A stretch of 64,000 bases of DNA from Halicephalobus mephisto (lineage: Eukaryota; Nematoda; Chromadorea; Rhabditida; Panagrolaimidae), in the NCBI GenBank assembly GCA_009193035.1, contig SWDT01000151.1, positions 124,001 through 188,000 on the forward strand, in the 5' to 3' direction. A model generated the notes under the pieces. The model was not told the DNA's origin and made no database searches. It saw only the letters and a list, made by a program, of their open reading frames with translations. Positions 23,322 to 37,633 of the stretch are shown in pieces (position 1 is the stretch's first letter; each line of letters starts with the position of its first letter). Position numbers and translations under genes: made by a program.

Positions 23322-23809
23322 CTAGACTTGAATGTGATGAATAGAGAGTTCATCCGGTTTCGTCGAATGAGTGTTGTAGAACTTCTGACCACAATAACCA
23401 CAAGCATGGGTACCTGGCTTATCCAAGTTTATAAAAACAGCAGGATGTCCAAGAGCCGGATGTCCACCATCACATTTGACAACACGTTCTTCACAAGCTT
23501 TTGGAGGTTGTTCTGCAACCAAATGAGCCGCAATATTCGGATTTACCATTTTTTCATTTTCTCCAAAACGAGCCAATCGATAATCCGCTTCATCCCAAGC
23601 CTACAATAACCACTAAATCACCATATATAAAACATTAACCAAACCTGTCCTGTATGAGTAACTTGATCAAATCGAGCATTCTGCGAAGTGATATCCTTAG
23701 CCTTTGGAGTCGGCTTCTGTGAAGCAGGAAGTTTTTCTGTCGACAAAAAAGCAACTTGATTCCAATTTTTGGGAATTCTCCCTGCCGTCAAAACCACAAG
23801 ACGGTTCAT
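23322..23809 (-). CDS. NDUFS6, mitochondrial complex I zinc-binding subunit
   Basis: Exons 23645-23809 and 23322-23600, with a 44-bp intron; about 147 aa. The first exon is a mitochondrial presequence (MNRLVVLTAGRIPKNWNQVA). The C-terminal zinc site is intact: CDGGHPALGHPAVFINLDKP followed by HACGYCGQKF, giving the Cys-His-Cys-Cys ligand set of NDUFS6/13-kDa subunits. This accessory subunit is needed for assembly of the N-module of respiratory complex I. The ATG lies 302 bp downstream of the PRP4 kinase stop on the same strand, so the two could form an operon with PRP4 kinase first. Confidence 0.95.
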
Positions 23810-24111
23810 CCCTAAAACATTTACATAAAAAACAAAAAAGATATTATAAAACCATTTCTAGAATTTTCAAGAACCACAATTTCCACATATTATTCCAAAA
23901 TTTCAAACAAGACTCTAAAAAACATATATGTGATTCTAAGAAATTCCAGAAACTTCAAATTATTGTTTGATATATAAATGAAGAAATAAATATTAGGAAT
24001 TATTTCAATGAAAAATCACAGTAATCATCAATCAGATAAAGTTTCCGATTTAAACGGATAAATCCCCAAATCCAGCGTAAAAAATAAATATTCAAGTACA
24101 ATAACTTAAAG

Positions 24112-27157
<3,046 letters not shown>

Positions 27158-30111
27158 ATGCCGATTCGAGGCGGAAATCAGTTGGCCGATCAAACGATGG
27201 GACATAACTTCGAGGAATCAGTTGTCGCAGATTTCGATTCACGTTGGTTTTTCCTTGTTCAATACCAAAAAACCAGTTTTGTCTTTTTAGAAGAGGTTTG
27301 GACAGACAATCGAATGCAATCCACAATCAGACGGGCAATGGGTCCAGCTTATACGTTTATCTTGCCAGATTTGTTTCAATTTCCTGATGGATTTCGTCAA
27401 TTTTTGGAAAGGGACATGATTGAAATGTCGACTTTGAGGAGACTCGAACAATCAGGTGATTTGTTATTTTTTATAAAACTTTACAAATTTTATTTAGGCC
27501 ATCTGAATTGGTGGTGCGTGAATCACAGTCAGAAGCTGTATCCGCTGGTGACGACGGGAGACGGCAACTGTCTGCTTCATGCGGCTTCTTTGGGGACCTG
27601 GGGCGTTCACGACAGACAGCTTCATCTTCGAGAAACCCTCTACAACGTCCTCAAGAACGGGTCCAGAAGACACGCCTTCTGGAGACGATGGAGATGGTCA
27701 GAATCCAAGATGAACCTCCAGTCCGAACTTGTTCTCAGCGAAGAAGAGTGGGCCAAGGAGTGGAACGACGTCCTCCAGATGGCCGCTCCGACTCCCAGGA
27801 GCTCTCAGTAAGTCAAAATTAAAAAACAGATTATTTCCGAAATTTCGGACTTTTTCAACCGTTTTTCCCATTCCTATCAGTACTTTCATATATAATCTTC
27901 GACTCTAGAGGCCTCTATACCTTATATGTCAAAATTTCGAAATTGCCAAACTTATCTAGAAAAAATGTTTCTGAAAATATTAATCCTGAAATCACAAGAA
28001 TGCGGAACAACTGTCACGCAAAACCGAAATTGACACGTAAACCACTTGGATATCTGGGAATTAAAAAAAAATCCTGTTGATGAAATTTCGTAAAAGCTTT
28101 CTAACTTTTTGCAGTAGTTTGATGTTTTTACTATTTTTGAATTCCCGCGTCAAGAGAGCAAAGTTTACGAAAATGGAAAAAGCGGTAAATTCGGCAACTT
28201 TTCCTTCGCAGTTGACTCGTTTTTTAATTTTAGGATTATTCTGCTTTTTTAAATTTTTTCGGAATTTACATTGATTTTTTAAATATTTCTGTTTTTATTT
28301 TTATAATAATATAGTTTATTTATTTTAGAATCTCCGAAGCAGGTGGTTGTCCAGATGGCCCGTCGAAATCCCACTCGACAGAGCAGATCTACGAAAGTTT
28401 GGAAACAATTCACGTTTTTGCTTTGGCTCATATTCTCAAAAGACCGATTGTTATTGTTTCGGATACTGTATTAAGGAACGCCAATGGTGAAGAACTTTCT
28501 CCAATTCCATTTGGAGGAATATATCTTCCTTTAGAATGTCCTCCGGAACAATGTCATCGATCTCCCTTGGTTCTGTGCTACGATTCGAGTCATTTTTCTG
28601 CTTTGGTCGCCATGAGAAGTTCGGACAATTCGTGTCTTCCGGCGATCCCGATCATGGACAAGAACAGAAATGTCCTTCCTGTGCATTTCGCGATCGATCC
28701 GAGTCCTGATTTCACCTGGTGGAAGGATTCAGAAGACAACAGAATTGCGGCTGAATTGGATTCTCAAATGACGGAGGATTTCAGATTGGATTTGATAGCT
28801 AGATATATGGATATAGTGAAAATGGATCTTAGAAGAGGAAGTATCAAAAAAACTTCACCTTTCGTTTCTGCTGAAAATCCAATGATTCCGACGAAATTGA
28901 TGACATTAGCTTCTGGAGGTGGAGATTATGCAGATAAATCAAATCCAAACAGAATTATGAAGGAAATTAGAAATCATTTCAAAAAAATTGGAAGACTAGG
29001 AAAAAAAGACAAATTGTCTCCGAGAAGATTCAGTGCTGCAGAACTTCGACAATCAAACTGCATTCTGACGGCTTTACTGCATAACTTTGCTCATCAATAC
29101 ACAGATTCCATGGTGGATAATTATATATCTGGAGCAAAAAGGAGATTTGATGAAATGAGAACTGTAAGTTTTTTAAAATATTTTTAAAATATTCCTAAAT
29201 TTTAATTTTCGAAATATCTTTAAATTTTAATTTTTAAAATATTCCTAAATTTTAATTTTTAAAGTATTTCTAAATTTTAATTTTTAAAGTATTTCTAAAT
29301 TTTAATTTTTAAAGTATTTCTAAATTTTTATTTTTGAAATATCTTTAAATTTTTTGGATTTTTCATTTGAAAGGTTTTAAAATTTTTACTTTTTAGTTAT
29401 CGACCAATTTTACGCCAAAAAATAGAATGTCGAGGTCGTTTAGCTCCTCTTCCGTCCTGCTCACGTGTTTGAATACACATTGTGATAAGGTAATTGTAGC
29501 ATTATCAGTTTTTCCTGTTTGAGATTGTTTAATACGTGATTATAGACGGCATCACCATCAACAAATTTTCTTTGTCCTGTTTGTTTTGAAGATCAAAAAA
29601 GAGAAATGGCATCGATTGGATCTCATAATCAATCGGCAAACTCTAATCCACAAATAAATAACCATCAGTATGTGGGATTATATGCAAATTATCGAACGTC
29701 GAATGGAGGTAACAAGAAAAGCAACACGATGCCTGTTATATCCGCAACGACGATGGTGGATGGAGAACAAGGAAATATATCAATTGCCTCGACGGATATA
29801 TATTTCGACAGTGAACCGGAAGAGTTTGACTATGAAGAAGACATGATACAACGAGCTAGAGAATGGAACTGTAACGATTCCAGGGTGATTAATAGGAAAC
29901 ATCCATCTCCTCCGCCTCCTGTTCCTCCTAGAAGAAGTTCTGCTAACAAATTTCCAATTAACAGAACGAATATTCACATCACGCCGGGAACTGTTCATTG
30001 TCACAATGGCAATTCTTCAAAGTAATTTTGGATTTTTTAAATAAGTTTTAAAAGTTTTTTAGCATTTCTGCGACGAATGTAGCGTACCAGTATGCGGCAA
30101 CCAAGTCCTAA
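27158..30111 (+). CDS. OTU deubiquitinase with A20 zinc finger (Cezanne/A20 group)
   Basis: Exons 27158-27455, 27498-27807, 28329-29163, 29397-29489, 29546-30021 and 30063-30111; about 686 aa. The OTU catalytic Cys is at about 124 in TTGDGNCLLHAASLGTWGV and the His at about 291 in LCYDSSHFSALV. HVFALAHILKRPIVIVSDT and GGIYLPLECPPEQC match the A20/Cezanne OTU subclass rather than otubains. An A20-type zinc finger, C-x4-C-x11-C-x2-C at about 505-525 (CLNTHC then LCPVC), is split by the intron at 29490. The tail contains a Pro-rich SH3-type motif (PSPPPPVPPRR). These enzymes trim K11 or K63 chains in immune and stress signalling; linkage preference here is unknown. The first intron (42 bp) is in frame and stop-free. 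Confidence 0.92.
27808..28328. repeat. Intron carrying a copy of the CCCGCG dispersed repeat
   Basis: The second intron of the OTU gene contains, at about 28130-28215, GAATTCCCGCGTCAAGAGAG, then AAATGGAAAAAGCGGTAAAT and CAGTTGACTCG. This is a diverged member of the repeat family found at 32560, 34123, 37634 and 46795. Confidence 0.6.
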
Positions 30112-30462
30112 TGTTTGCAATGTTATTACTCGCCGAGTCTTTCCCATCCCAGCTTCCCCAATTCCTTGTTAGCAGAAACGGATTATCTATGAAATTGATT
30201 CCGAGTGATTTCTCTAGCCACAGAATTCTAATTTAGATTATAGCGCGAGTTTTTGTAGAAGTCTTGTTATTCAGAATCTAAATTATTGTCTAGATTATTA
30301 GAGCCTGTTAGAGTTCGGTCACTGGAGATACACGTGCAATCTTGTGAAACTGAAATTGAGATTGACAAGTTTTCCTCGGTTCTGGTAGATTTTGGCTGGA
30401 AAATTATAAATAAAGTATATTTTTTAAGCTTTTGAAAACAACTGTTTAACAACTAGTTTTGC
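30112..30462. other. Convergent intergenic spacer
   Basis: Contains the 3' ends of the OTU gene (plus) and mS18a (minus). AATAAAG at about 30409 lies on the plus strand. Nothing else was recognised. Confidence 0.5.
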
Positions 30463-31101
30463 CTATGAATGGCTTTGTTCTTTGGGTTTCTTGAAGAAAG
30501 AACCTCGTGGATTGTACTGGTGAGAATAGAACCAGATTCCGGGTTTGGTCTTGATTTCTGTCCGGTACATGTCCATGTCGTCGTCCCAGTACCTGTTGAA
30601 GCGTTTGTAGCCTGTTCTGTCGAAATCTGGCAAAGTTCTGTTAGGAAAAAGTCCGGCCCAATGAGCTTGCATCACCGCCCTTTCAACTCTCATTTGTTGT
30701 TTTTTACAAAGGCCTAAAAGTGCTTTCATATATAATACGAGAACGAAATTAATTGTAAAAGTTACCTGTGAGTTCTTTTGGGAGAACAGTACCGTCTTTT
30801 CGCATAAACTGCTCCAGAATCAGGACGTCGGTGTATTTCACTTTCGTCAGAAGTTTCGCCCTGCAAAGAACGCAATCACCGCTATTATCCGTTATCTTCG
30901 GTCTAGGAGATTCTGGTACATCTTCCAATTCAACAACAGTGGTGTTTCCAACGGTTTTCTCAGCAACTGGAAGTTGGAAAATTAAAAATTGATATATCGA
31001 AAAAAATTACTTTTTTTCATCAGAGAAACTTGGGTAGTACTTATCTGACGGCTGAATGCTGCTACTGTAGAAGCACGGAACGATATGATTCTGGTCAACA
31101 T
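30463..31101 (-). CDS. Mitochondrial ribosomal protein S18a
   Basis: Exons 31011-31101, 30766-30966 and 30463-30713; about 180 aa. A Ser/Arg/Thr-rich presequence (MLTRIISFRASTVAAFSRQ) is followed by the bS18 core: CVLCRAKLLTKVKYTDVLIL, then EQFMRKDGTVLPKELTGLCK and KQQMRVERAVMQAHWAGLFP. These match the S18 signature (aromatic-Asp-Val, LP..TGLC.KQQ...). The two cysteines of CVLC fit the zinc-binding mitochondrial forms. A C-terminal extension rich in Tyr/Trp/Asp (RYWDDDMDMYRTEI) is usual for the S18a paralogue. Both introns are supported by phase (1 and 1). It shares a 224-bp divergent promoter with CLN3. Confidence 0.88.
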
Positions 31102-31325
31102 GGTTTTCAAAGTAGGAAAAAAGAGAAAATTCTCGTTGAAATAAGGACAAAAACAATGGAAAAGTTTTAATTTCTTTCGCGTCGGGACTATTTGGAACCA
31201 AACTTGTCCAATGTAACAGACAAAATCTGGCTTCAAATCATGTGTTTTCAGAACATGTTTCGTAATTTCATATAGTATTCATTCATTTCCGCATAATTCC
31301 CATTTGTTTACTGTATTTCCCGAAA
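31102..31325. promoter_or_regulatory. Bidirectional promoter mS18a/CLN3
   Basis: Only 224 bp separate the two ATGs. The spacer holds TTTCGCGTCGGGAC at 31175-31188, the same 14-mer found upstream of the BRWD gene at 6155-6168. Confidence 0.5.
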
Positions 31326-33374
31326 ATGTCGGAATCCACGAGGAATCTAGCAGCTTTCTGGCAAGTTTTAATTATTTTTCGAAGGGATTCAGAAGGATTT
31401 TTTTCAGGATTCTGGGGCTATGCAACAATTTCGCCTACGTCATTATGTTGAGTGCCGCCAAGGACATTCTGGAGTCCGGACATGACAGACATATCGTCCC
31501 AGACAACGGAACAAGCCCGATAGACCGATGCGTGGAGGACTCTTCGGAATTCACCTGTTCGCCGATCTCGACCGGCTCAATTTTGTTGGCGGATATCTTG
31601 CCGACACTTTTAATCAAACTCATAGCTCCTTTTACGTTGACTAGATTCTCCTATGGGTAAATTTATAACTTTTTAATATATGAAATCAAAGTATTTTTCA
31701 GAATCCGACATTGTGTAGTTGTTTTTCTCCAAGCTTGCAGCTACGTCATCGTCGCCTTGTCCGGCAGCGTCACGATCGGGATTATCGGGGTAGTTTTCGC
31801 TAGTTTTGGTGCCGGGCTTGGTGAAGTAACGTATCTCTCCCTGGCTTCTCATTTCCATGGGTAAAATTTCGCAAATTTTTTTTCAAAAATTACTTTTTCA
31901 GGGACGTGGTCACCAGCTGGTCGTCAGGAACGGGTGGAGCGGGCTTGTTTGGGGCTCTAACTTACGCTATTCTGACAGATAAGAGATTAATTGGGTTCAG
32001 TCCGAGAGTGGCTCTATTTGCGATGTTGGTCGTGCCGCTTTGCTTCGCTTTCGCCTTCTGGAAGCTCTTGAAGTCGCCGTCCTCGGTCAAGAAGTTCAAC
32101 CTCGGAAGACCCACAGTCGTAGAAGTCAGGTCAACGGATCATCTTTCAGACGACGAACAGGACTCGGTAGAACCTTTATTGTCCTCAGATTCCGCTCCCC
32201 CAGCCCAACATTTGACTTTCTTCCAGAGTCTGAACCACGCCAAACCGTTGTTGAAATTCATGGTTCCGCTTTCATTTGTCTACTTCGGCGAGTACTTCAT
32301 CAACCAAGGCCTCGTTGAACTGATCGAATTCGACTGTTCTCATGGATTTGGATTGAGTCAATTAAGTCAATACCGGTGGTACCAAGTCACATACCAACTT
32401 GGGGTTTTTATCTCCCGATCCTCGGCTAAAGTGTTTCCTATCCACGCCAGTTTTCTTCCTTTACTCGGTGTACTACAAGTAAGTCGTTTTTAATATAATA
32501 AATTTTCTGAAACAAAAATTACAAAAACGATGTGGTTCTTTGAAATTTTCAAATTCCCGCGCAGAGAGCGAACGAAAGTTAAAAATGGTAAATCTGGCAA
32601 TTTTGCAGAAATCTTTTTTAGGATTCCAATTTTCTAAGATTTCCTTTAAATTCTTTTCGAGACATTTTCGAAATACTTTCATATGCAATTTTCACAACAG
32701 TATAATTTTTAATAATTTTCGAAAGTAAACGAAAATGGAAAAAATGCCAAATATGGAAATTTGTATAAAAATCAATTTGTTTTTTTCGTTTTAAGATTGT
32801 TTTAATTTTCTTGAATTTTCTCTAAATTTTTACTAAAATAATTACGTAAGAACTTTCACTTTTAATTTTTATGATTTTTAACAATATTTGAATTCTCACA
32901 GAATGAATAATTTTAAAAAACAATAAATTTGGCAAATAAATACCGAAATCAACGTATTCGTTTTTCTCGGTTTACCAAAGTTCTGAAACCCTAAAAATTA
33001 ACTTTAAGAAATTTTCGTAATAAAATCTACTTTAAATTTTTACAATATTATGGTTTTTTTCAGATGATAAATGCAGGGATTTTCTTCAAAGATGCCATGT
33101 CCAGGTTTATTCCCCATATATTCATTATTTTTCTAATGATTCTCTACGAAGGTCTTCTTGGTGGAAGTGCTTATGTAAACACCTTCAGAGCTGTTCATAA
33201 AACTGTAAGTTTATTTTTAAAAATATTTAAAATTAAATTTTGTTTTAGATCACAGAACCAACTCGGGAGTTCAGTATGTCTTTTGTTTCTATGGCAGATT
33301 CATTCGGAATTGTACTTGCTGGGTTTTTGGCTATTCCAGCTCATAATTACATCTGTTCTCATTGGAAAAAATAA
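31326..33374 (+). CDS. CLN3 (battenin) lysosomal membrane protein
   Basis: Exons 31326-31360, 31408-31656, 31702-31860, 31902-32478, 33064-33204 and 33249-33374; about 428 aa, close to human CLN3 (438). The first intron has a GC donor (CTTTCTG|gcaagt), required to give W12 and the frame into ILGLCNNFAYVIMLSAA. Conserved CLN3 blocks include SSGTGGAGLFGALTYAILTD, SFVYFGEYFINQGLVELIEF, YRWYQVTYQLGVFISRSS and NTFRAVHKTITEPTREFSMS. Multiple hydrophobic segments fit the 11-TM MFS-related topology, with a long acidic cytosolic loop at about 220-245 carrying DEQDSVEPLL, a dileucine-type lysosomal sorting signal. CLN3 is needed for lysosomal glycerophosphodiester clearance. Confidence 0.95.
32479..33063. 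repeat. CLN3 intron with CCCGCG-family repeat
   Basis: At about 32560-32620 the intron has AAATTCCCGCGCAGAGAGCG, then AAATGGTAAATCTGGCAATT, the same family as at 28130, 34123, 37634 and 46795. A weaker second unit lies at about 32725-32790. Confidence 0.6.
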
Positions 33375-33536
33375 TCGAAACTGTACCGATGACAATTTTC
33401 AGTTTTTTAAATTTCTTCAAATGTAAATACTAAAAAAACCGGTTTTGGATGAAGCTTACGAAGTATCAGATTCATTATCACAGATTTAATAACTTATGAT
33501 TAAGATAAAAAATTTAGGAATGATGTTTAGAAGGGA

Positions 33537-35235
33537 TTATTTCTTTCTTCCATGGAGCTTCTTGAGGATGAACTCCAAAGCTGGACGAATCTCCTTCACT
33601 GGGAATTTCGAAATGTTCAATTTTAATTTGGATACTGTAGTTTCTTCGAATTCTTTGAATTCTTCCAGTAAATTGCAATTCAACATGATTTGATGGGCTT
33701 CAGATATGAGATTAGGATTACTGCTCCCGTAACATTCGGAGAATCTTTTTAATTTTTCTGGATTTTCTTTGAGTTTTTCGATTGTTTTACAAGCAAACCA
33801 TGTGCATTTGCCTTCTCGAATATCACAACTCGTTTTTCCTGTTACTTGGTCATTATCTAGAAAATCCAGATAGTCGTCTTGAGCTTGGAAGTAGTATCCC
33901 AGAGCATTGGAAATCTCTAATGCTTGAGGTAAGTGATCCGTTTTGTCCGCGAGTAATAATGCTATAGAAATAGGGTAATAGAAAGTGTAACGACTTGTTT
34001 TATTGGCAACAATCTTGGAATATCTGCCAAATGTGCAAAAGTCGATCGAGGAGCCACTGACTTCATCGAGTTCTTGTCCATCGGAAGTTGTTTGAATTGT
34101 CTGAAAATTGAAAATTACTATTAAAACAACCACATTATTATAGAAAATAAAAAATAAAAATTATTATGAAGCAGTTTCGACGTGAATTTCTGCGATTTGT
34201 TAAGAAATTGAAGAATTTAGGTAAGAGAGAAAAGAGAGGACCGAGCGAGTCGATTTCGCCAGAATTGCCGCATTTACCAAGTTTTCCACTTTTGTAAAAC
34301 CTCCTCCTCCTGCGTGGGAATTAAAAAACTCCAAAAAAGATAAAAAATGAAAAACGAATTTTCTAAAATTTAGGTAAAAAACAAGTAGTGCGAATCGGTT
34401 TCTGTATTAGACTGCCAGATTTACTGTTTTTTACAAACTTCTCTTTCTTTTGCGCGGGAATTTAAAAATCCAAAAAAATTAAATATTAATTTTTGGATTA
34501 CAAGGTTTGTTATAAAAATAAAAAGTTTACCTCCCACATTGTCCTCAATATGAGGTGTAGGTTTTTGTGATCAGGAATATTTTTCATAATCGATAAATTC
34601 ACGAAATTCTGAAGTCTTAAGGCGTGATTCAGGGCTCCCATCCCGACTCCAGGCATTTTGTACCAGCACGGTTTTCCTCTTCTAGTTTCTCCAGAATCCA
34701 TAATGTCATCAACGACGAGGAACACGGCCTGCAGGAGTTCGATGCTCATTAGGACGGATAGTGCTTTTTTCAACTCCAGTTTTCCAGAATTAGGCTTCAA
34801 GGATTCGTAGACGGCGAAGCTTAACCTCGATCTGGTGAGTCTTCCTCCGAATACAGAGTGGTCAAAAAACTGAAAAAACAAAAATTGATATATGAAAGTT
34901 GAAAATAAAATCGACTAAAAAATCATGAAAATTTTCAAACAATTTAAATTTTAAAATCCATATATCGAAATTAATTTTAAAACATTACTAACCTGTTTGA
35001 ATTTCCTTGAAAGCTGGTCTTGTTCGATTTCTCCGAGTTCGGAAGTGAAATTCGAAGAAAAATCAATTTTCAATTCATCCATAACTTCATTGAACAAATC
35101 GTCATAGATATCCAGCATTACTGGAGTTTTCTCAGCGTTGTTATTTACAGCTTCTGATGGAAGAGAGTAATTACACACCATTTCAATAGATCCGTCAATT
35201 TCGGACCCAATTTCGCAATCTAACGTGGCAGTCAT
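33537..35235 (-). CDS. fdps-1: Farnesyl diphosphate synthase
   Basis: Exons 34993-35235, 34531-34869 and 33537-34100; all phase 0, about 381 aa. It condenses IPP with DMAPP/GPP to FPP, feeding prenylation, dolichol and ubiquinone. The first Asp-rich motif DDIMD is at about 135 and the second, DDYLDFLD, at about 269. KTSRYTFYYPISIALLLA and GYYFQAQDDYLDF are typical of eukaryotic FPPS. Two residues differ from the usual: the residue five before the first Asp-rich motif is Val (QAVFLVVDDIMD; FF is usual), and GGK is GGR in FGGRLTR. The N-terminus is longer and acidic. The gene ends 162 bp from CLN3, tail to tail. Confidence 0.93.
34123..34490. mobile_element. ~360-bp dispersed repeat, copy 1 (FDPS intron)
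   Basis: Starts near AACCACATTATTATAGAAAA and ends near GCGGGAATTTAAAAATCCAA. It matches 37634-37990 over its whole length in the same orientation with only scattered differences by eye. The body has two related halves, each with a TTTAC...TTTTAC stretch and a GCGTGGGAATT or GCGCGGGAATT end. No terminal inverted repeat or transposase frame was seen, so the class (non-autonomous element or duplicated segment) is open. Confidence 0.7.
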
Positions 35236-35259
35236 GGCTTCGATGACTCAAATCCGATT

Positions 35260-35640
35260 TTCCTCTCTGGGTTTCTCCAAAAAATGTAGTTTGGTCAATT
35301 CGCTTCTCTCGTTCTTTGAGAGATTAGCAGTTTGGTCAGTTTTCCCGCTTTTAAGATTTAAAAAAAGAAATTGATCAGTTTTTCCTTATTTGGAATTTTA
35401 AAAAACGTGGATTAGTCAGTTTTTCCTTTTTGAGAAGTTACAGGAAGTTACGTTGGATCAATTTTTCCTTTTTGGGAGTTTTGGGAATTGCAGTTCGATC
35501 AGTTTTTCCTTTTTTGCTATTTGTAGGAAGTATCATTTGGTCAGTTTTTCCTTTTTGGGACTTTTAAAATTGAAACTTGATCGGTTTTTTTGGTGTTTTT
35601 AAATTCCAGTTTGGCCAGTTTTTCCCGAGTATATTGCGAA
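35260..35640. promoter_or_regulatory. Divergent promoter with TCAGTTTTTCC repeats
   Basis: The spacer between FDPS (minus) and the small membrane protein (plus) carries about seven copies of (G/T)GTCAGTTTTTCCTTTTTG-like words at irregular ~50-60-bp steps. It ends before TTCCCGAGTATATTGCG at about 35625. It may be a minisatellite or a cluster of binding sites. Confidence 0.5.
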
Positions 35641-35738
35641 ATGACACCACTCCTTTCGTTGGCAGCACCTTGTTTTGCTTCGTTGGCGTCGCTTATTTCT
35701 CACAAATAAAATTTTTTTATATGGAAAATTAATCAATA

Positions 35739-36181
35739 ATGCCTCCACCGACCGAGATACTTCCTTCTCCTTCAACAAGTAAGCCTATTTCACCTCATAC
35801 TCATGCTCCAACAAATCTCACATTACCTAATATTAAGAAGTCTCCAATCAGCCATCTGGACGACCTAGATTCCGACGATTACGCTTTCTTGAGATTTTTA
35901 TTCATTCTAGCAGTGATTGGTGGGATAATCGGAGTCTGGCTTACAGTAAAATTCAGGTAAATTTTCACTTTATATAAAAATTCCATTTTTAGTTCATATA
36001 AAAATCTAATTTTTTTCGGAAATTTTTATAAAATTTTGATTTTTTCAGAATGCGAGCCCGAAATGCGCATGCCTATGGATCGAGCAGTTCGGCTGAATAC
36101 AAGCCTCTCAGGGTCGATGATGTTTTGGAGATTTCTTCTGATGAAGACAATGATGACGTCATTCTAAAACTGGCCGGGTGA
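35739..36181 (+). CDS. Small single-pass membrane protein
   Basis: Exons 35739-35956 and 36049-36181; about 116 aa. A Pro/Ser/Thr-rich N-terminal part (residues 1-38) leads to an acidic patch (LDDLDSDDYAF). One hydrophobic segment follows at about 51-70 (LRFLFILAVIGGIIGVWLTV), then a basic stop-transfer (KFRMRARNAH). The cytosolic tail reads EYKPLRVDDVLEISSDED and ends with more Asp. There is no signal peptide, so it is probably a type III or tail-proximal membrane protein. The layout (single TM, basic residues, then a short acidic tail) resembles FAM174-type proteins, but the match is weak. It ends 75 bp from the convergent hydroxypyruvate isomerase gene. Confidence 0.7.
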
Positions 36182-36256
36182 TGCAATGTCAATCAGAATG
36201 CAAAATTAAGTGTTCAGGGTTCTTTAAAAAATCATTTCAAGAGATTTTATAAACAA

Positions 36257-37611
36257 TTAAAAAATCAGTCCATATTTGGTTACCCATTCTACCGTTCCTA
36301 GGTCGAAATATTCACATCCGATTGTCCAATTTCCGTTGGCGGATTTCAAAACTTCGAAGACATAACTGTAGTCCAGTTCCCCAGGAGAATCCGGTTCATG
36401 ACGATCGGGGATTTGAGCCACTTGGATATGTCCTGAAATTTCATTACTGTATTCATATTTAATTTCGAGGAAAAATAACTTTCATCTTGATGAATTTCCG
36501 AAATAATTCATTTACAAAATTCAAACTTTCAAAAAGTACATTCAAAATTCGATCCAATTTTGATAAACATCCTTCTAAAACGAGATAATCCGTAAATCTG
36601 AATTTTCGCTTTTCCTGTTTTTGATTATTTTAAAAATAATTAAAAATCACAACAGAAAAATAAAATTAAAAAGTGATTATTAAAATTAAAAAATTGATTT
36701 TAAAGTGATTTTTGGAAATTTATCTTTGATTTCCGATATATGGAATTTTATATTTTTTCGATTTCCTTATTCTATAAAAGTAGAAATACATCTAAATAAG
36801 AAAAAATTATCGAAATTACTAAAATTAATGAAAAAAAAATCCTAAAATAATTTGTTAAAAATTCGTTTTTTTCTGACTTTTGATATATGAAATATTTTTT
36901 CAATTTTCTAACTTCAGAAAAATGTTAAAAATTAACAGATTTTAAATATGGATCTCTTAAACGACAAAAATCAAATAATTTTAAAAATCCACTTTGAATA
37001 ATTTCTTTTGTAAACTTACCTATTTTATTTTTGAACTTTTTCGTCAATCCAGTAATCTGTCCATGGATTTGCTGGACGTGGAAAACATCAAAAAGAAGTT
37101 TCACATTATCCGATCCGATTTTTTCGATTACAGAAATCGCTTGATCCACAGAATTCAAAAAATATCCAGGCATACTGTAGCTATTAATCGGCTCAATCAA
37201 CAGTTGGATTCCTTCTTTTTCGAAAATATCATTAGCAAAAGCCAAATTTTCCACAAAAGTTTCTTCTGCCATTTTTTTATCTGACTTCAAAAATCCGGCC
37301 ATTATATGAATTTTCGGACAATTCAATAATTTTGCATATTCTAGAGCCACATTGATGGATTCCTTGAATTCTTTTGATTTTCCCGGAATAGCCGCGATTC
37401 CTCGATCTCCTTCGTCAAAATTCCCAACAGGAGCATTAATGAGCACATGAGAGAGATTATTCTTATCCGCTTCTCGTTTCAAATCACTTGCCGGAACAGA
37501 ATACGGAAACGGTACTTCCACTAGTTTGAATCCTATTCTGGCAGCCTTCTCGTACCTGTTCAGTAAAGGCACATCAGTGAACATAGTCGCCAAGTTAGCA
37601 GCCACCCTCAT
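36257..37611 (-). CDS. Hydroxypyruvate isomerase
   Basis: Exons 37020-37611 and 36257-36432; phase 1 across a 587-bp intron, about 255 aa (family ~260). TIM-barrel xylose-isomerase-like enzyme converting hydroxypyruvate to tartronate semialdehyde. Landmarks: NLATMFTDVPLLNRYEKAAR, LINAPVGNFDEGDRGIAA, the metal-ligand Glu in LLIEPINSYSMPGYFLN, Asp in LLFDVFHVQQIHG, and in the last exon HIQVAQIPDRHEPDSPGELD with the final ligand Glu in GCEY. The start at 37611 gives MRVAANLATMF, as expected. It lies downstream of Ku80 on the same strand; the 488-bp gap is mostly the repeat at 37634-37990. Confidence 0.94.
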
Positions 37612-37633
37612 CTGTCAAAAAAAATTTATAAAT

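Noticed and set aside
30063..30200. Alternative last exon of the OTU gene reading HFCDECSVPVC as a second zinc finger
   Set aside because: The donor after TTCTTCAAA leaves phase 2, which forces the other frame and an early stop at 30111; the Cys pattern is also incomplete.
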